A DNA stretch of 64,000 bases from Ascaphus truei (Eukaryota > Chordata > Amphibia > Anura > Ascaphidae). Every line of letters starts with the position of its first letter. Position 1 is the first letter of the stretch. Below the pieces are notes generated by a model that was not told the DNA's origin, searched no databases, and saw only the letters and a list, made by a program, of their open reading frames with translations. Location of the stretch: the NCBI GenBank assembly GCA_036426205.1, contig CM071579.1, positions 14,206,915 to 14,270,914 on the forward strand, written 5' to 3'. A program made the position numbers and the translations under genes. Positions 10,389 to 19,959 of the stretch are shown piece after piece.

Positions 10389-11200
10389 GGTCTATAGGAT
10401 TTGTGGTACTGTATGTGACACGCCTAGAACTGGCGACGGGGAAAACCTTCGCTCGCGTTCTCAAACCTTAGGCCTTGTTTATTTGTGTGTAGAGTTCAGT
10501 CGTTTGTGTTAATTACATATCACGTAGGAGAGGGCTCTCTGCAAACACCTGCTCTGGTTTATACCCCCGAATCCTGCTTGGGACAAACACTTTTGGAACG
10601 TGGGAGCAGTTGGAGAAGGGTTTGGAAATGTATACAGGGTCGTCAAAAGTCACGCGCGTGAATATCCCCGCAGAAACCACGGGATTCACCAAATCGAATT
10701 ATACCATTGTGTGTTTGACAGCTTCAAATAAAACTTAGCAAGCTCATCATCTTTGAATTAATTTCTTCATATTGTGCCTGTATTTTGGGAAACTCGGACA
10801 TCTCTATGTATAATGGGTTGTTGTTGCTCCCATCGAAATATATCACAAGGTCCCAAATTCAATGTGCTACAAATCTTTACCTGGGAAAATGTAATGGTTG
10901 TCTGCCCTGGAATTAAAGTGACATGTTTAATAGGTTAAATGTAATTAATTGCCAGTTTCAAAAACAAACAAATAACTGGATAGGTATTCATTTTTGTAAT
11001 AATTGGAAACAAAATTCAGATTTCTATGATCAACAAAAGCTTCGGGGAGTTTTTACAATCTTTATTTAATGTCTTTTGGTGATGATGAGACTGTTCGTGA
11101 GTCGTCAACGTCGCAGGAAAATTGTTACTATTGCTCGTTTCTTAGAAAAGTAATTATGAAGCCCTTTATTAGTCAAACAGATAAACATGGGTAGCTGATC
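10389..11200. other. Unique DNA with one short interspersed repeat
   Basis: Mostly unrecognised AT-rich sequence. About 11020-11170 resembles 23818-23955 in the same orientation (shared GTCTTTTGGTGAT...GAGACTGTT and GTAATTATGAAG), so it is an old interspersed repeat of unknown class. No gene supported. Confidence 0.5.
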
Positions 11201-11208
11201 TGTTAGTG

Positions 11209-12640
11209 CAGGGGTGAGCAAACTTTTTAGGCCGAACCCCCCTTTACAGCCATGAAATTTCTCAGGCCCCCCCTGGCTGATGTAATCAAAATCACATGAA
11301 AAAAAATAACCTTTATTAAATGGTATATAATGTAAATACGTCTAAATAAATACATATTTCAACATTTTTAAAACCGTTAAACATTACAATTTGTGTTTTT
11401 TTTAGTAACATGGCTTGGGTCGGCTCATTTTATCTATGGCTGGGATTATGGCGCTGGCGTCGCTGCATGTATGCACTTGCGTGCATGCGCCCGGCAACCA
11501 CTCTGCTATATTTTCTTAATGGAGCTACCCTCTTACCTGTGCGCCTAGAGGCGGAGAGGCGCGTCGACGCGGCAGCGTTTTGAAAATACAACAAATGTTG
11601 TATTTTCAAGCGGCTGCCGCGTGACGGCGCACGTGAGCTGGGTCAGCCAACGAGGGGGGTCCAGCTTCGTGACGCGTCCGCCACGCGTCTACAATCTTCT
11701 GCAGCCAAGTTCACAGATGGCTTGGCCTGCAGGAGTGCGCCCGGCGGCGTGCTCGTCCGCCCGTGGCAGCGCAGGGACCATAATCCCCGCCTAATTCTCA
11801 CTTGCTAAAGAGCATTTTCACTTATAACATTTGGAGCTGTGACATGTTTATGAGATGTCCCACACACGCAGTATACTAATATGGGATCACTATCTGTTTA
11901 TTTTGTTGTTTGTTGGTATCTGGTAATATTTGTTTTTTTTCTGGTGGACTGTCAATATCACAAAGGCGATCCATTTGGGTGCAATCATTCTCCCGTTTGC
12001 CACCTCCTTGCCCTCTTCCCCCCCTTTTTTTTCCTTCCCCCATTTGCCCTTTCCCCCCCCCCCCCCCCCACCCCCTGCTGTTTAGCCTTCCTCTGCGTCA
12101 TCCACACTCCTACCAGTATTATTTATTTATTTTTCGGTTTTTAATGCTGTGTTTTTACTTGTTTTTTTAGTATTATTTTATTGCATTCACAGTACTGTAA
12201 CATTTAGATAGCGGCAGCTTTACCCTTTCAAATCTCAGCTGTGCAGAGGGTAACGGCAAATCCGGTTGCCGGCGGAGAGCAGGACCAGAGCGCTAGTGCA
12301 GGGCAGACACTGGGAGGGGCGTTCGACGATACCGCGCTGGTTCTCGCGCCTCCCCTGCCGTCCTACTGCAGTACTGGCCTCTACTGATTTTCTTGTGCAG
12401 CCGCCGTACCTCCGTCATGCGCACACCATCAAGTTCGGCCAGCTACCTGCCTTACCGCCCGCCCCATCCCCCCGCACACCCGCCCCACCCCCCCGCCTCC
12501 CCCTTTTCAGCCGCCTGCACCGCGCACTGCATGTTGTGCCGTCTGCCCATCCGCGCACAACAGCTTTTGCCACCCGCCGCCTGCACCGGCCATGCGCCCC
12601 CCCTTAAATAATCTTGCGCCACCTATTTTGCGCACCCCTG
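11209..12640. mobile_element. hAT-like element of ~1.43 kb carrying a nested MITE
   Basis: Starts CAGGGGTGAGCAAACTTTTT and ends ATTTTGCGCACCCCTG, terminal repeats of the family-B type, with imperfect 8-bp flanks TGTTAGTG (11201-11208) and TGTTAGAA (12641-12648). A Harbinger-like element lies inside at 11438-11791. The remaining interior includes a T- and C-rich stretch near 12000-12075 and a C-rich 3' part. I see no transposase. Alternatively these are two separate fragments whose outer ends happen to match. Confidence 0.55.
11438..11791. mobile_element. Harbinger-like MITE, family C (nested)
   Basis: Terminal repeats GGCTGGGATTATGG and CCATAATCCCCGCC, flanked by TAT and TAA. The centre is a hairpin (TTGAAAATACAACA / TGTTGTATTTTCAA, about 11580-11610), and GGTCAGCCAACGAGG is the phrase shared with other family-C copies. 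Length 354 bp. Confidence 0.65.
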
Positions 12641-13304
12641 TGTTAGAAATGCAAAACAAGCCCTGCGGTTTCTTTCTAAGGACGCTGATAACACTGATAA
12701 GAACACTTTTGCTGTTAGAGGGTCCAGCAATGCATTGCAAGCAGCACTGGCAGCAAAAAAGTGTTACACAAAATCCTCCAGCTCCCTTATGTCCCATTCT
12801 ATTGACGGGGCTGAAATCTTCCTGAGCAAGGGGAAGGCGGCTTCACAACACATGGGACGTGGGCTGAGATTCATCGATGCAGCAACTGCCACGGATTTGC
12901 ATAGCGGTTACCATCGGACCTGGCTGCGATGCCCCGCCTGGATCCCTGATATGGGGTCATATCTCTGCATCCACGTCAACGACAGCACCAACAGCAGCCC
13001 AGACCTGGAGTGTCTCTGATGGGAGATCCAGGAAAGACTTTATACTGGTTCTGCAATCCATGATGACGTGTATTATTAATGAGACCCGCATACAGCTTTC
13101 TGGAAAGTGGAGGAGGGAGGCAGAGACGCCCAAAATATCGCAGCGTGAGACGCAAGACCGCCCCGGTGGGTCTCAATAATGCTTCTGTACATTAGCAATG
13201 AGGCAACGATCCATCAGTATTAGAAAGGAATCAATAACACAATAACAGGGAACCGAGATTAGGAGCAAGGTCGTGACTTTCATTATTACTGCTATTGTTT
13301 GTAT
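12641..13304. other. No feature recognised
   Basis: Unique sequence. Overlapping open frames of 66-100 codons lie in three frames, with none favoured; no domain seen. Confidence 0.45.
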
Positions 13305-13502
13305 CAGGGGTGGGCATACTCAGTCCTCAAGACCCTCCCTGCCCCCCCTCCAACAGGTCAGCTTTACAGGATAACCCTACGTCAGCACAGGTGACTCAGT
13401 TGAAGAATGCACCACCGGTGCTGAAGTGGGGATATCCTTAAAAACCTGACCTGTTGGGGTGTAAGGGGGGGGGGGGTCTTGTGGACTCGTGTTGCCCACA
13501 TA
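13305..13502. mobile_element. hAT-type palindromic element, family A
   Basis: CAGGGGTGGGCATACTCAGT ... GACTCGTGTTGCCCACA with the core GATATCCTTAAAAACCTGAC. The two arms have gained C- and G-runs (CCCTGCCCCCCCTCC and a G10 run) at equivalent places. Confidence 0.82.
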
Positions 13503-13510
13503 TCCAAGAG

Positions 13511-13671
13511 CAGGGGTGCCCAACTCCAGTCCTCCCGGGCCACCAACAGGTCAGGTTTTAAGGATATCCCTGCTTCAGCGCAGGTGGCTCAATTATACCC
13601 TATGCTGAAGCAGGGATATCTCTAATGTCTGGCCTGTTGGTGGCCATTGTGACTGGAGTTGGCCACGCCTG
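13511..13671. mobile_element. hAT-type palindromic element, family A
   Basis: A near-canonical copy only nine bases after the previous one: CAGGGGTGCCCAACTCCAGT at the left and ACTGGAGTTGGCCACGCCTG at the right, with the GATATCCCTGCTTCAGC core. Two adjacent same-family insertions suggest a preferred target or a tandem event. Confidence 0.88.
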
Positions 13672-14216
13672 ATTTAAAGTCAGTGAAGTTGCTATCAGAG
13701 CCAGTTTGTGGATGTGGTAAGGTAAGACTTCCCAGGCGTCTGTGTCCATCTCTGACGCGCCACGTTACCGGGCGCAGAGCGGGTCCTGTCGCAGGCGAAG
13801 GGCTCCAACTTTATCCTGATTGCTTAGTCCTCTGACATTGGTCCGGACTCGCTAAGGGCTGCTAAGGTTTAGCCCGCCCCAGCGCCCATTCATTTGAAAT
13901 GGGAATGAATCTGTGCTCAATGTTAGCACCCCTTAGTGAACCTGGGCCATTGCGGGGGCAGGGAAAACCCTGGACTGGGAGGCATTCTGCATTTCAGGGT
14001 TCCAGTTCCCAAAATAAATCACCTGGGTGACATTTCACTGATGGGACGTATTGCAGGGGGACAGTTTGATGTTACACACAATGGGGCCGTGTTTATTAAG
14101 CCGGGGTACTGTCTACGACGCCTTTTTAGCATGGCTTAGTAAATATGGTCCCTTATGACCATATAAGGGAACGTCTTCTGGGATCAGAAGGTGTTTTATG
14201 GCGTAACCCCACTTAG
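13672..14216. other. No gene; possible short interspersed repeat
   Basis: Around 14085-14160 the phrase GTTTATTAAGCC...GGCTTAGTAAATATGG is internally self-complementary, and related TTTACTAAG phrases occur near 24658 and 55888, hinting at a small unclassified MITE. Nothing else recognised. Confidence 0.4.
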
Positions 14217-14246
14217 AATATATATACATATATACACACACACACA
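14217..14246. repeat. TA/CA microsatellite
   Basis: ATATATATACATATATACAC followed by ACACACACA. Confidence 0.9.
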
Positions 14247-14558
14247 GCCCTTGACGTCTTCCAGAATGGAAGTTATCTATCCAGTAGCACGCCCTAGTAG
14301 ATATGGGCTACGTTGGGTTTTTTAACCCTTTGCTGGCCGGTGGGGCTACGGCACCTCCGACACATCGGGGGTCACGTGATCTCGACGACCCTTAACCTGG
14401 AAAAGAGTCCTCCCGTTCCCTTCAGATGGCGCCCGGCACTCTACGGGAACTCGGGACGTGACCAACGCTGAAAAGAAAGCCCCCTGTGGGCATGATGTAG
14501 CCAGGACCCCATAACGTAGCTGCTACATCTTGGGATACCCAAAGGGTTAACATACGTG

Positions 14559-14646
14559 AACAAAATACACAGATTCCCAACAAGCTCTGAGAAACCCCAA
14601 CCATTACCACACAATATATATATGCATATAAGTGTCAAAAGGAGTG
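14559..14646 (+). repeat. Dispersed direct repeat, copy 1
   Basis: About 85 bases beginning ACAAAATACACAGATTCCCA and ending TAAGTGTCAAAAGGAGT, repeated at 15022-15108 with only a few substitutions and the same ATATATATATGCAT core. The sequence between the copies differs, so this is a local duplication or a short mobile repeat. Confidence 0.88.
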
Positions 14647-15021
14647 CTAGTGGGCGTGGCTAAATGTATACAACAAAAAACAAAAATACCCAAAGCTACT
14701 TCCAATGTGACAAAAATACACAGTGCAATACTACATATTCTCTTGTAAAAGGGTCATTTAGTTTAACCCTTTGGCCAAAGCGTCTTAAGCCTGCTGCCAC
14801 TTACAAGGCATGACCGTTAGCAGGTCCTAACACTACCTGAGTTAAAATTCTTATTTACCTGTATAATTACAGGAAGAATGATCACATTGGATCTGTCGTA
14901 ACCCAGCAAAATAAACCTAACCTGCCAACTTGGAAAGTGGGGAGGGGCAAGCTTAAACCTTGGGGGGGGGGGGAGTGACCACTACCCTCCCATAAGCAAC
15001 TGAGACCAGCTGCACACAATT

Positions 15022-15108
15022 AACAAAATACACAGATTCCCAACAAGGTCTGAGAAACCCCAACTATTATCACATAATATATATATGCATATAAGTGTCA
15101 AAAGGAGT
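15022..15108 (+). repeat. Dispersed direct repeat, copy 2
   Basis: Second copy of the 85-base repeat, 463 bases downstream of the first. It is followed by TAACATATGTGAG, which resembles the TTAACATACGTGAAC just before copy 1, so the unit may be longer and circularly permuted. Confidence 0.88.
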
Positions 15109-15494
15109 TAACATATGTGAGACTCTATAAACGTGTATATATGAAGGCTAAAAGGACACATCTTACATTCAGGTGACACTACAACACTTACTGAATAACA
15201 TGAGTTCTGCACAGTTAATGACACACTCATTTTCTGACACGACTAGACGTTGATGCATTGTTAACTGTGCGATTTCCAACATCTCACTGTACCCAAAATA
15301 TCCTTAAATCCCCTATACGACATGCGGTAACGCTTCTTCCCTATGCTGCAGACGGGTCAGGTCCATTCAGATGAATAGGAAGATCTCATTTTCATCATCG
15401 TCCCACTGTCTGTACCTGTGTGTGTCAGCGAGAGGTCGGGAATTGCCAGGAGGAGGTAGTGTGTTAACACAGGGCAGTGCGCACAGACAAGTAC

Positions 15495-15925
15495 TACCCC
15501 CTCAGGATCCCGCCCTCTCCCCCTCCCCCCCTCTCACCCTCCCTCGTTCCCTCCCTCTCTCTCCCTCCCCCTTCTCTCCCCCTCCCACTCACTCTCCATC
15601 CCTCTCACCCTCCCTCCCTCTCTCTCACCCTCCCTTCCTCTCACCGTCTCTCTCCCGCCCCCTTCTCACCCTCTCTCACCCTCCATCCCTCTCTCCCTCC
15701 CTCTTACCCTCCCCCTTCCTCCCACTCGCCCTCAATCCCTCTAACCCTCTCTCTCCTGCCCCCTTGTCACCCTTTCCCTCCCACTCACCCTCTCTCTCAC
15801 CCTCCATCCCTCCCTCTTACCCTCCCCTTCTCACCCCCTCACCCTCCCTCCCCTCCTTTCACCCTCCCTCCCCTCCTCTCCTCTCACCCTCCCTCCCCTC
15901 CTCTCACCCTCCCTACCCTCAGTAA
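15495..15925 (+). repeat. (CCCTCTCA)n-like pyrimidine-rich tract
   Basis: Irregular CCCTCC, CTCTCACC and CTCCCTC units, nearly purine-free except for the A in TCACCC. It gives Pro/Ser/Leu-rich spurious frames of up to about 180 codons. Confidence 0.93.
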
Positions 15926-16034
15926 TGGAACCATAACTTGCACCTGATTTCTATGCTAAATAAATGATAGAACACGGGTGTGTGAGGAGACGCTCGGAGC
16001 CTCAGCTCGCACACAGAGAGCAGCAATCGTGTTA

Positions 16035-16354
16035 GGCCGCATCCAGGGTGAAGCTGAGCGCGCCTGCACGCTCATGCTCAGCGCCATCAAACGCATTGCA
16101 ACAATGTGTTTGTCCTGAGTGCGCGCGCACGACCGCGCTCCACTGCTTGGCGAGACAATTTTTTTCAAATTTGTCGCGCTTGCCCTGGTCACATGCGAGG
16201 CTCAACCAATGTGGGTGAATCACTCGCGTGATGTCACAGGCACGCCTCCCCCCAGGACGCCCCACTAGCAGGCCAAGGATCGGCCGACCAAAATGAGCGC
16301 CTGACATCACGACGCTCGAGCGCCTGCGTGCTCGCTCTCAGCCTGGAAGGGGCC
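16035..16354. mobile_element. Harbinger-like MITE, family C
   Basis: Element of 320 bp with ends GGCCGCATCCAGGGTG and CCTGGAAGGGGCC, flanked on both sides by TTA (16032-16034 and 16355-16357). It is very CpG-rich with GCGCGCGCACGACCGCGC, and carries the family phrase CTCAACCAATGTGGG. Three-base TWA target duplications are the hallmark of PIF/Harbinger. No transposase. Confidence 0.75.
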
Positions 16355-16628
16355 TTACGCTTACATTTCTTGTACATTGAAGTGCTAGGTATCCATACAT
16401 ACAGAGGGTGAGAAGCTCCCTTCCTATACGGACTCGGACAACCATGTTCTGTTTCCCCAGTGTATAGGGTCCCCTACACACACATTGCACTTTCTGTGTT
16501 ATTCACTCCATGCTGTCACAGTAAAGACTCTCACCCTCTGAAGCGGCGCTCGTGCAGTTTATAGACTAAGCCCCTACATGTCTCGGGGACAGAGCTCGAC
16601 GTGATGTCAATATGAGTTAACGTCATTT

Positions 16629-16852
16629 AATAATAATAATAATAATAAGTTTTGTTCCTGTATAACAGTGTACACAGCGCTGTACACAGAAAAACGAGTC
16701 GCTGCCCCGCAGAGCTTACAATCTCATTTTGGTGCCCGAGAAACAGGGAGATAAGTGACTTGCCCAAGGTCACACGGATGTGAACCAGGATCCCTTGATT
16801 CCTTCTCTGTGTCATTGTTTGCAGAGTCAGTGTCTTTACTCACTGAGCCTCC
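16629..16852 (-). mobile_element. tRNA-derived SINE, minus strand
   Basis: On the minus strand: GGCTCAGTGAGTAAAGACAC (A-box region), then GGTTCACATCC, a good B box, then GTGACCTTGGGCAAGTCACT, GATTGTAAGCTCTGCGGGGC, and a TTATTATTATT tail. It is the best-preserved promoter of the three longer copies. Confidence 0.82.
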
Positions 16853-16857
16853 TTCAT

Positions 16858-17210
16858 CCCTTGATATGAATCTTCCAATCCCAACAACGTAACACTAAGT
16901 GCTGTGTTTGGCCGTACAGAGGAGACGCCTCTCAGCAGGGCTCTGCTAACACAGAGATTTAATGTAAATCTTCATTAAGTCATACCTAAACATGGCTCCC
17001 ATCCATACATGGAAATATGGGATTTGCAGCAGAGAGAGACAGAGGGGCCTATTCTATAAGGCTTCATTAAAAAAAATCGCTGAGCTGGTTACGCCGCCAT
17101 TTTTTGAGCGTTGCTATGACGGTATCAGAAAGTCTCGATTACCTGTGATAGGAAAATTCCCGAAACGGGCGAGTAGCCGGCGACGTGATGATCGTCTCTC
17201 TGAAAAGGCC
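16858..17210. other. No feature recognised
   Basis: Unique sequence between a SINE and a MITE; no supported gene. Confidence 0.45.
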
Positions 17211-17213
17211 TTA

Positions 17214-17518
17214 GGCTGAGTCCATGGTGTGGGAGACCGCGCAGAGGCGTCCGCAGGGCCGCGATTAGACGGCCTTAAGGCTTTGATCGCTCCCATAGGC
17301 CGTGCGGTCGGAGACAGGAGGGAGGTGCGCGTTGCGCAAGAAATCAGTTGAAAATGATTTCTTGGAACGACACGCGGGTCACGTGAGCGGTTTGCCCAAT
17401 GAGGGCGAGCCTGCTCTGTGACACCCCTAGGAACGCCCCCCCACAGCCCGTCAACCATGGCCAGGGAAAGCACCCGCTTTCCCACAGCCTACGCGCAGAA
17501 GGCACCATGGCCCGGGCC
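17214..17518. mobile_element. Harbinger-like MITE, family C
   Basis: 305-bp element, GGCTGAGTCCATGGTG ... CACCATGGCCCGGGCC, with a perfect TTA duplication (17211-17213 and 17519-17521). The centre contains GAAATCAGTTGAAAATGATTTC, a short palindrome, and the family phrase TTGCCCAATGAGGGCGAGCC. Confidence 0.82.
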
Positions 17519-17694
17519 TTAATGGCGTTTCTTTCAGCAGCAGAGAGAGCCGCCTCTCCCTGCGCATATCTCGCCAGCAATCACAAGATTTTAATATCAA
17601 TTTTAATACTAGTGTAGACAGCACCCGGCCTGCACATATCCAGCACCCAGCCTGCACGTATGCAGCACGTATCAGCACCCAGCCTGCACGTATC

Positions 17695-18515
17695 GTGAGG
17701 GGGCACAGTGACAGGGTTAGGGGGCACTGTGACAGGGGTGAATGGCACAGTGACAGGGGTGAGGGGGCACAGTGACAGGGGTGAGGGGGCACAGTGACAG
17801 GGGTGAGGGGGCACAGTGATAGGGGTGAGGGGGCACAGTGACCGGGGTGAGGGGCACAGTGATAGGGGTGAGGGGGCACAGTTACAGGGGTGAGGGGCAC
17901 AGTGACAGGGGTGAGGGGGCACAGTGACAGTGGTGAGGGGCACAGTGACAGGGGTGAGGGGGCACAGTGACCGGGGTGAGGGGGCACAGTGACCGGGGTG
18001 AGGGGCACAGTGATAGGGGTGAGGGGCACAGTTACGGGTGAGGGGGCACAGTGACCGGGGTTAGGGGGCACAGTTACAGGGGTGAGGGGGTACAGTGACA
18101 GGGGTTAGGGGCACAGTGACAGGGGTTAGGGGGCACAGTGACAGGGGTTAGGGGGCACAGTGATGGGGGTGAGTGGGCACAGTGATGGGGGTGAGGGGGC
18201 ATAGTGATAGGGGTAATTGGCACCGTGATAGGGGTGAGGGACACAGTGAGGGATGAGGGGGCACAGTGAGGGATGAGGGGGCACAGTGAGGGATGAGGGG
18301 GCACAGTGGGGGAAGAGGAGGGAGGAGGGGGCACAGTGAGGGATGAGGGGGCACAGTGATAGGGGTGAGGGGGCAGAGTGATGGGGTGAGTGGGCACAGT
18401 GATAGGGGTGAGGGGGCAGAGTGATGGGGGTGAGTGGGCACAGTGATAGGGTTGAGGGGGCAGAGTGATGGGGGTGAGTGGGCACAGTTATAGGGGTGAG
18501 GGGCACAGTGACAGG
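17695..18515 (+). repeat. 22-bp G-rich minisatellite
   Basis: Roughly 36 units of GGGGCACAGTGACAGGGGTG plus AG, with ACAGG/ATAGG/ACCGG variants. Units near 18240-18340 change to GGATGAGGGGGCACAGTGAG. Each unit has two G-runs, so the plus strand has clear quadruplex potential. The C-rich minus strand reads as Pro/His/Cys-rich pseudo-proteins. Confidence 0.95.
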
Positions 18516-18796
18516 TTTGGAAAAGACAGTGCAAGGGGCGGAGTGAATTGTCCGGTTACTCCTCCCTCTCCTCTCACTGCGGCTGTAACTGTAACTGCCG
18601 GAGTGTGTGAGACACTCAGCACTGTGCTGGGGGAGAGACTGCACTGTGCTTGGGGAGAGACTGCACACTATGCTGGGAGAGCGAGACTGACAGAGACCAA
18701 TCCATGTGTATGAGACAACTGTGAGAGCTGAGGAAGCAGAGTCTGCTTGTACTACAAGAGAGACAGCGACATACTGCAAGCATGTGAGGGTGCACC
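18516..18796. other. Unique segment between two arrays
   Basis: Contains a short threefold duplication around GGGAGAGACTGCACTGTGCT (about 18625-18680). No gene supported. Confidence 0.5.
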
Positions 18797-19366
18797 TGCC
18801 ACACCACCCAACTCTGGACCCTGCCATCCCACCCATCTCTGCACCCTGCCATCCCACCCAACTCTGCACCCTGCCATCCCACCCAACTCTGCATCCGGCC
18901 ATCCTACCCAACTCTGCACTCTGCTATCCCACCCAACTCTGCACCCTGCCACCCCACCCAACTGTGCACCCTGCCATCCCACCCAACTACATCCTTCCAT
19001 CCTACCCAACTCTGCACCCTACCATTCCATCCAACTCTGCACCCTGCCATCCCACCCAACTCTGCACCCTGCCATCCCACCCAACTCTGCACCCTACCAT
19101 TCCATCCAACTCTGAATCCTGGCATCCCACCCAACTGCACCCTGCCATCCCACCCAACTCTGCACCCTATCACCCCACCCAACTCTGCACCCTGCCACCC
19201 CACCCAACTCAGCACCCATCCATCCTACCCAAGTCTGCACCCTGCCATCACACACGTCTCTGCACCCTGCCATCCTACACATCTCTGCAACCTGCTATCC
19301 TACACATCTCTGCACCCTGCCATTACACACGTCTCTGTACCCTGCCATCCTACACATCTCTGCACC
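18797..19366 (+). repeat. 25-bp minisatellite
   Basis: About 23 units of CCCTGCCATCCCACCCAACT plus CTGCA, drifting after 19245 to CATCCTACACATCTCTGCA. The unit is not a multiple of three, yet overlapping units leave long open frames on both strands; these are artefacts. Part of the same array recurs at 19675-19830 inside a foldback. Confidence 0.95.
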
Positions 19367-19580
19367 CCATACTGAGTCTGGGACTGTTCAGAGCCTGGGA
19401 TACTGCGAGCATTCTCTGCAGACCTGAGAAGCCACAGAAGGTAAGGTTACTGTATTTCTGCCCCTGGCTGTCCCACAAGTGCCACATGTCTGTCCGTTTG
19501 TACAGTACATGTACAAATATATATATATAACAGAAATAGCCGTGTTAGTCCAGTTGCGATAGTGCAGAATAAATGAGTTC

Positions 19581-19925
19581 TTCAATATTAGGTGATACCT
19601 TTTTTTATTTGGACTAACAATTTATGTCACAGGACAAGCTTTCGAGAGTTCTCCTCTCTTCCTCAGTTCAGCAGTATTGCACCCTACCATTCCATCCGAC
19701 TCTGAAACCTGGCATCCCACCCAACTGCACCCTGCCATCCCACCCAACTCTGCACCCTGCCACCCCACCCAACTCAACACCCTTCCATCCTACCCAACTC
19801 TGCACCCTGCCACCCCACCCAACTCAGCAGTATTGCTGACTTGAGGAAGAGAGGAGAACTCTCGAAAGCTTGTCCTATGAAATAAATTGTTAGTCCAAAT
19901 AAAAAAGGTATCACCTAATACTGAA
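19581..19925. mobile_element. Foldback pair of repeat arms enclosing minisatellite
   Basis: The left arm (19581-19668) contains TTAGGTGATACC and GGACTAACAATTTATG; the right arm (19836-19925) is its reverse complement. About 150 bases of the 25-bp minisatellite lie between. Each arm has the hairpin GAGAG...CTCTC followed by GAAAGCTTGTCC. Phrases such as GTTAGTCCAAATAAAAAAGG are widespread in vertebrate repeats; I suspect a Penelope-like or related retroelement tail, but the class is not certain. Confidence 0.65.
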
Positions 19926-19951
19926 GTATGTGTATATATATATATATATTC
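19926..19951. repeat. (TA)n microsatellite
   Basis: About ten TA units directly after the foldback arm. A shorter TA run is at 19518-19529 on the other side. Confidence 0.9.
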
Positions 19952-19959
19952 TGTATAAC

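Noticed and set aside
15371..15947. Pro-rich frames of 156-184 codons
   Set aside because: Low-complexity pyrimidine tract.
17451..18911. Pro/His/Cys-rich frames of 120-261 codons on the minus strand
   Set aside because: Translation of the G-rich 22-bp minisatellite; no non-repetitive protein sequence.
19436..19446. Splice donor AGAAGGTAAGG as the end of an exon
   Set aside because: The upstream sequence is a minisatellite, and no acceptor or open frame supports an exon.
18706..19530. A 274-codon plus-strand frame
   Set aside because: Almost entirely the 25-bp minisatellite; the non-repeat ends show no homology I recognise.
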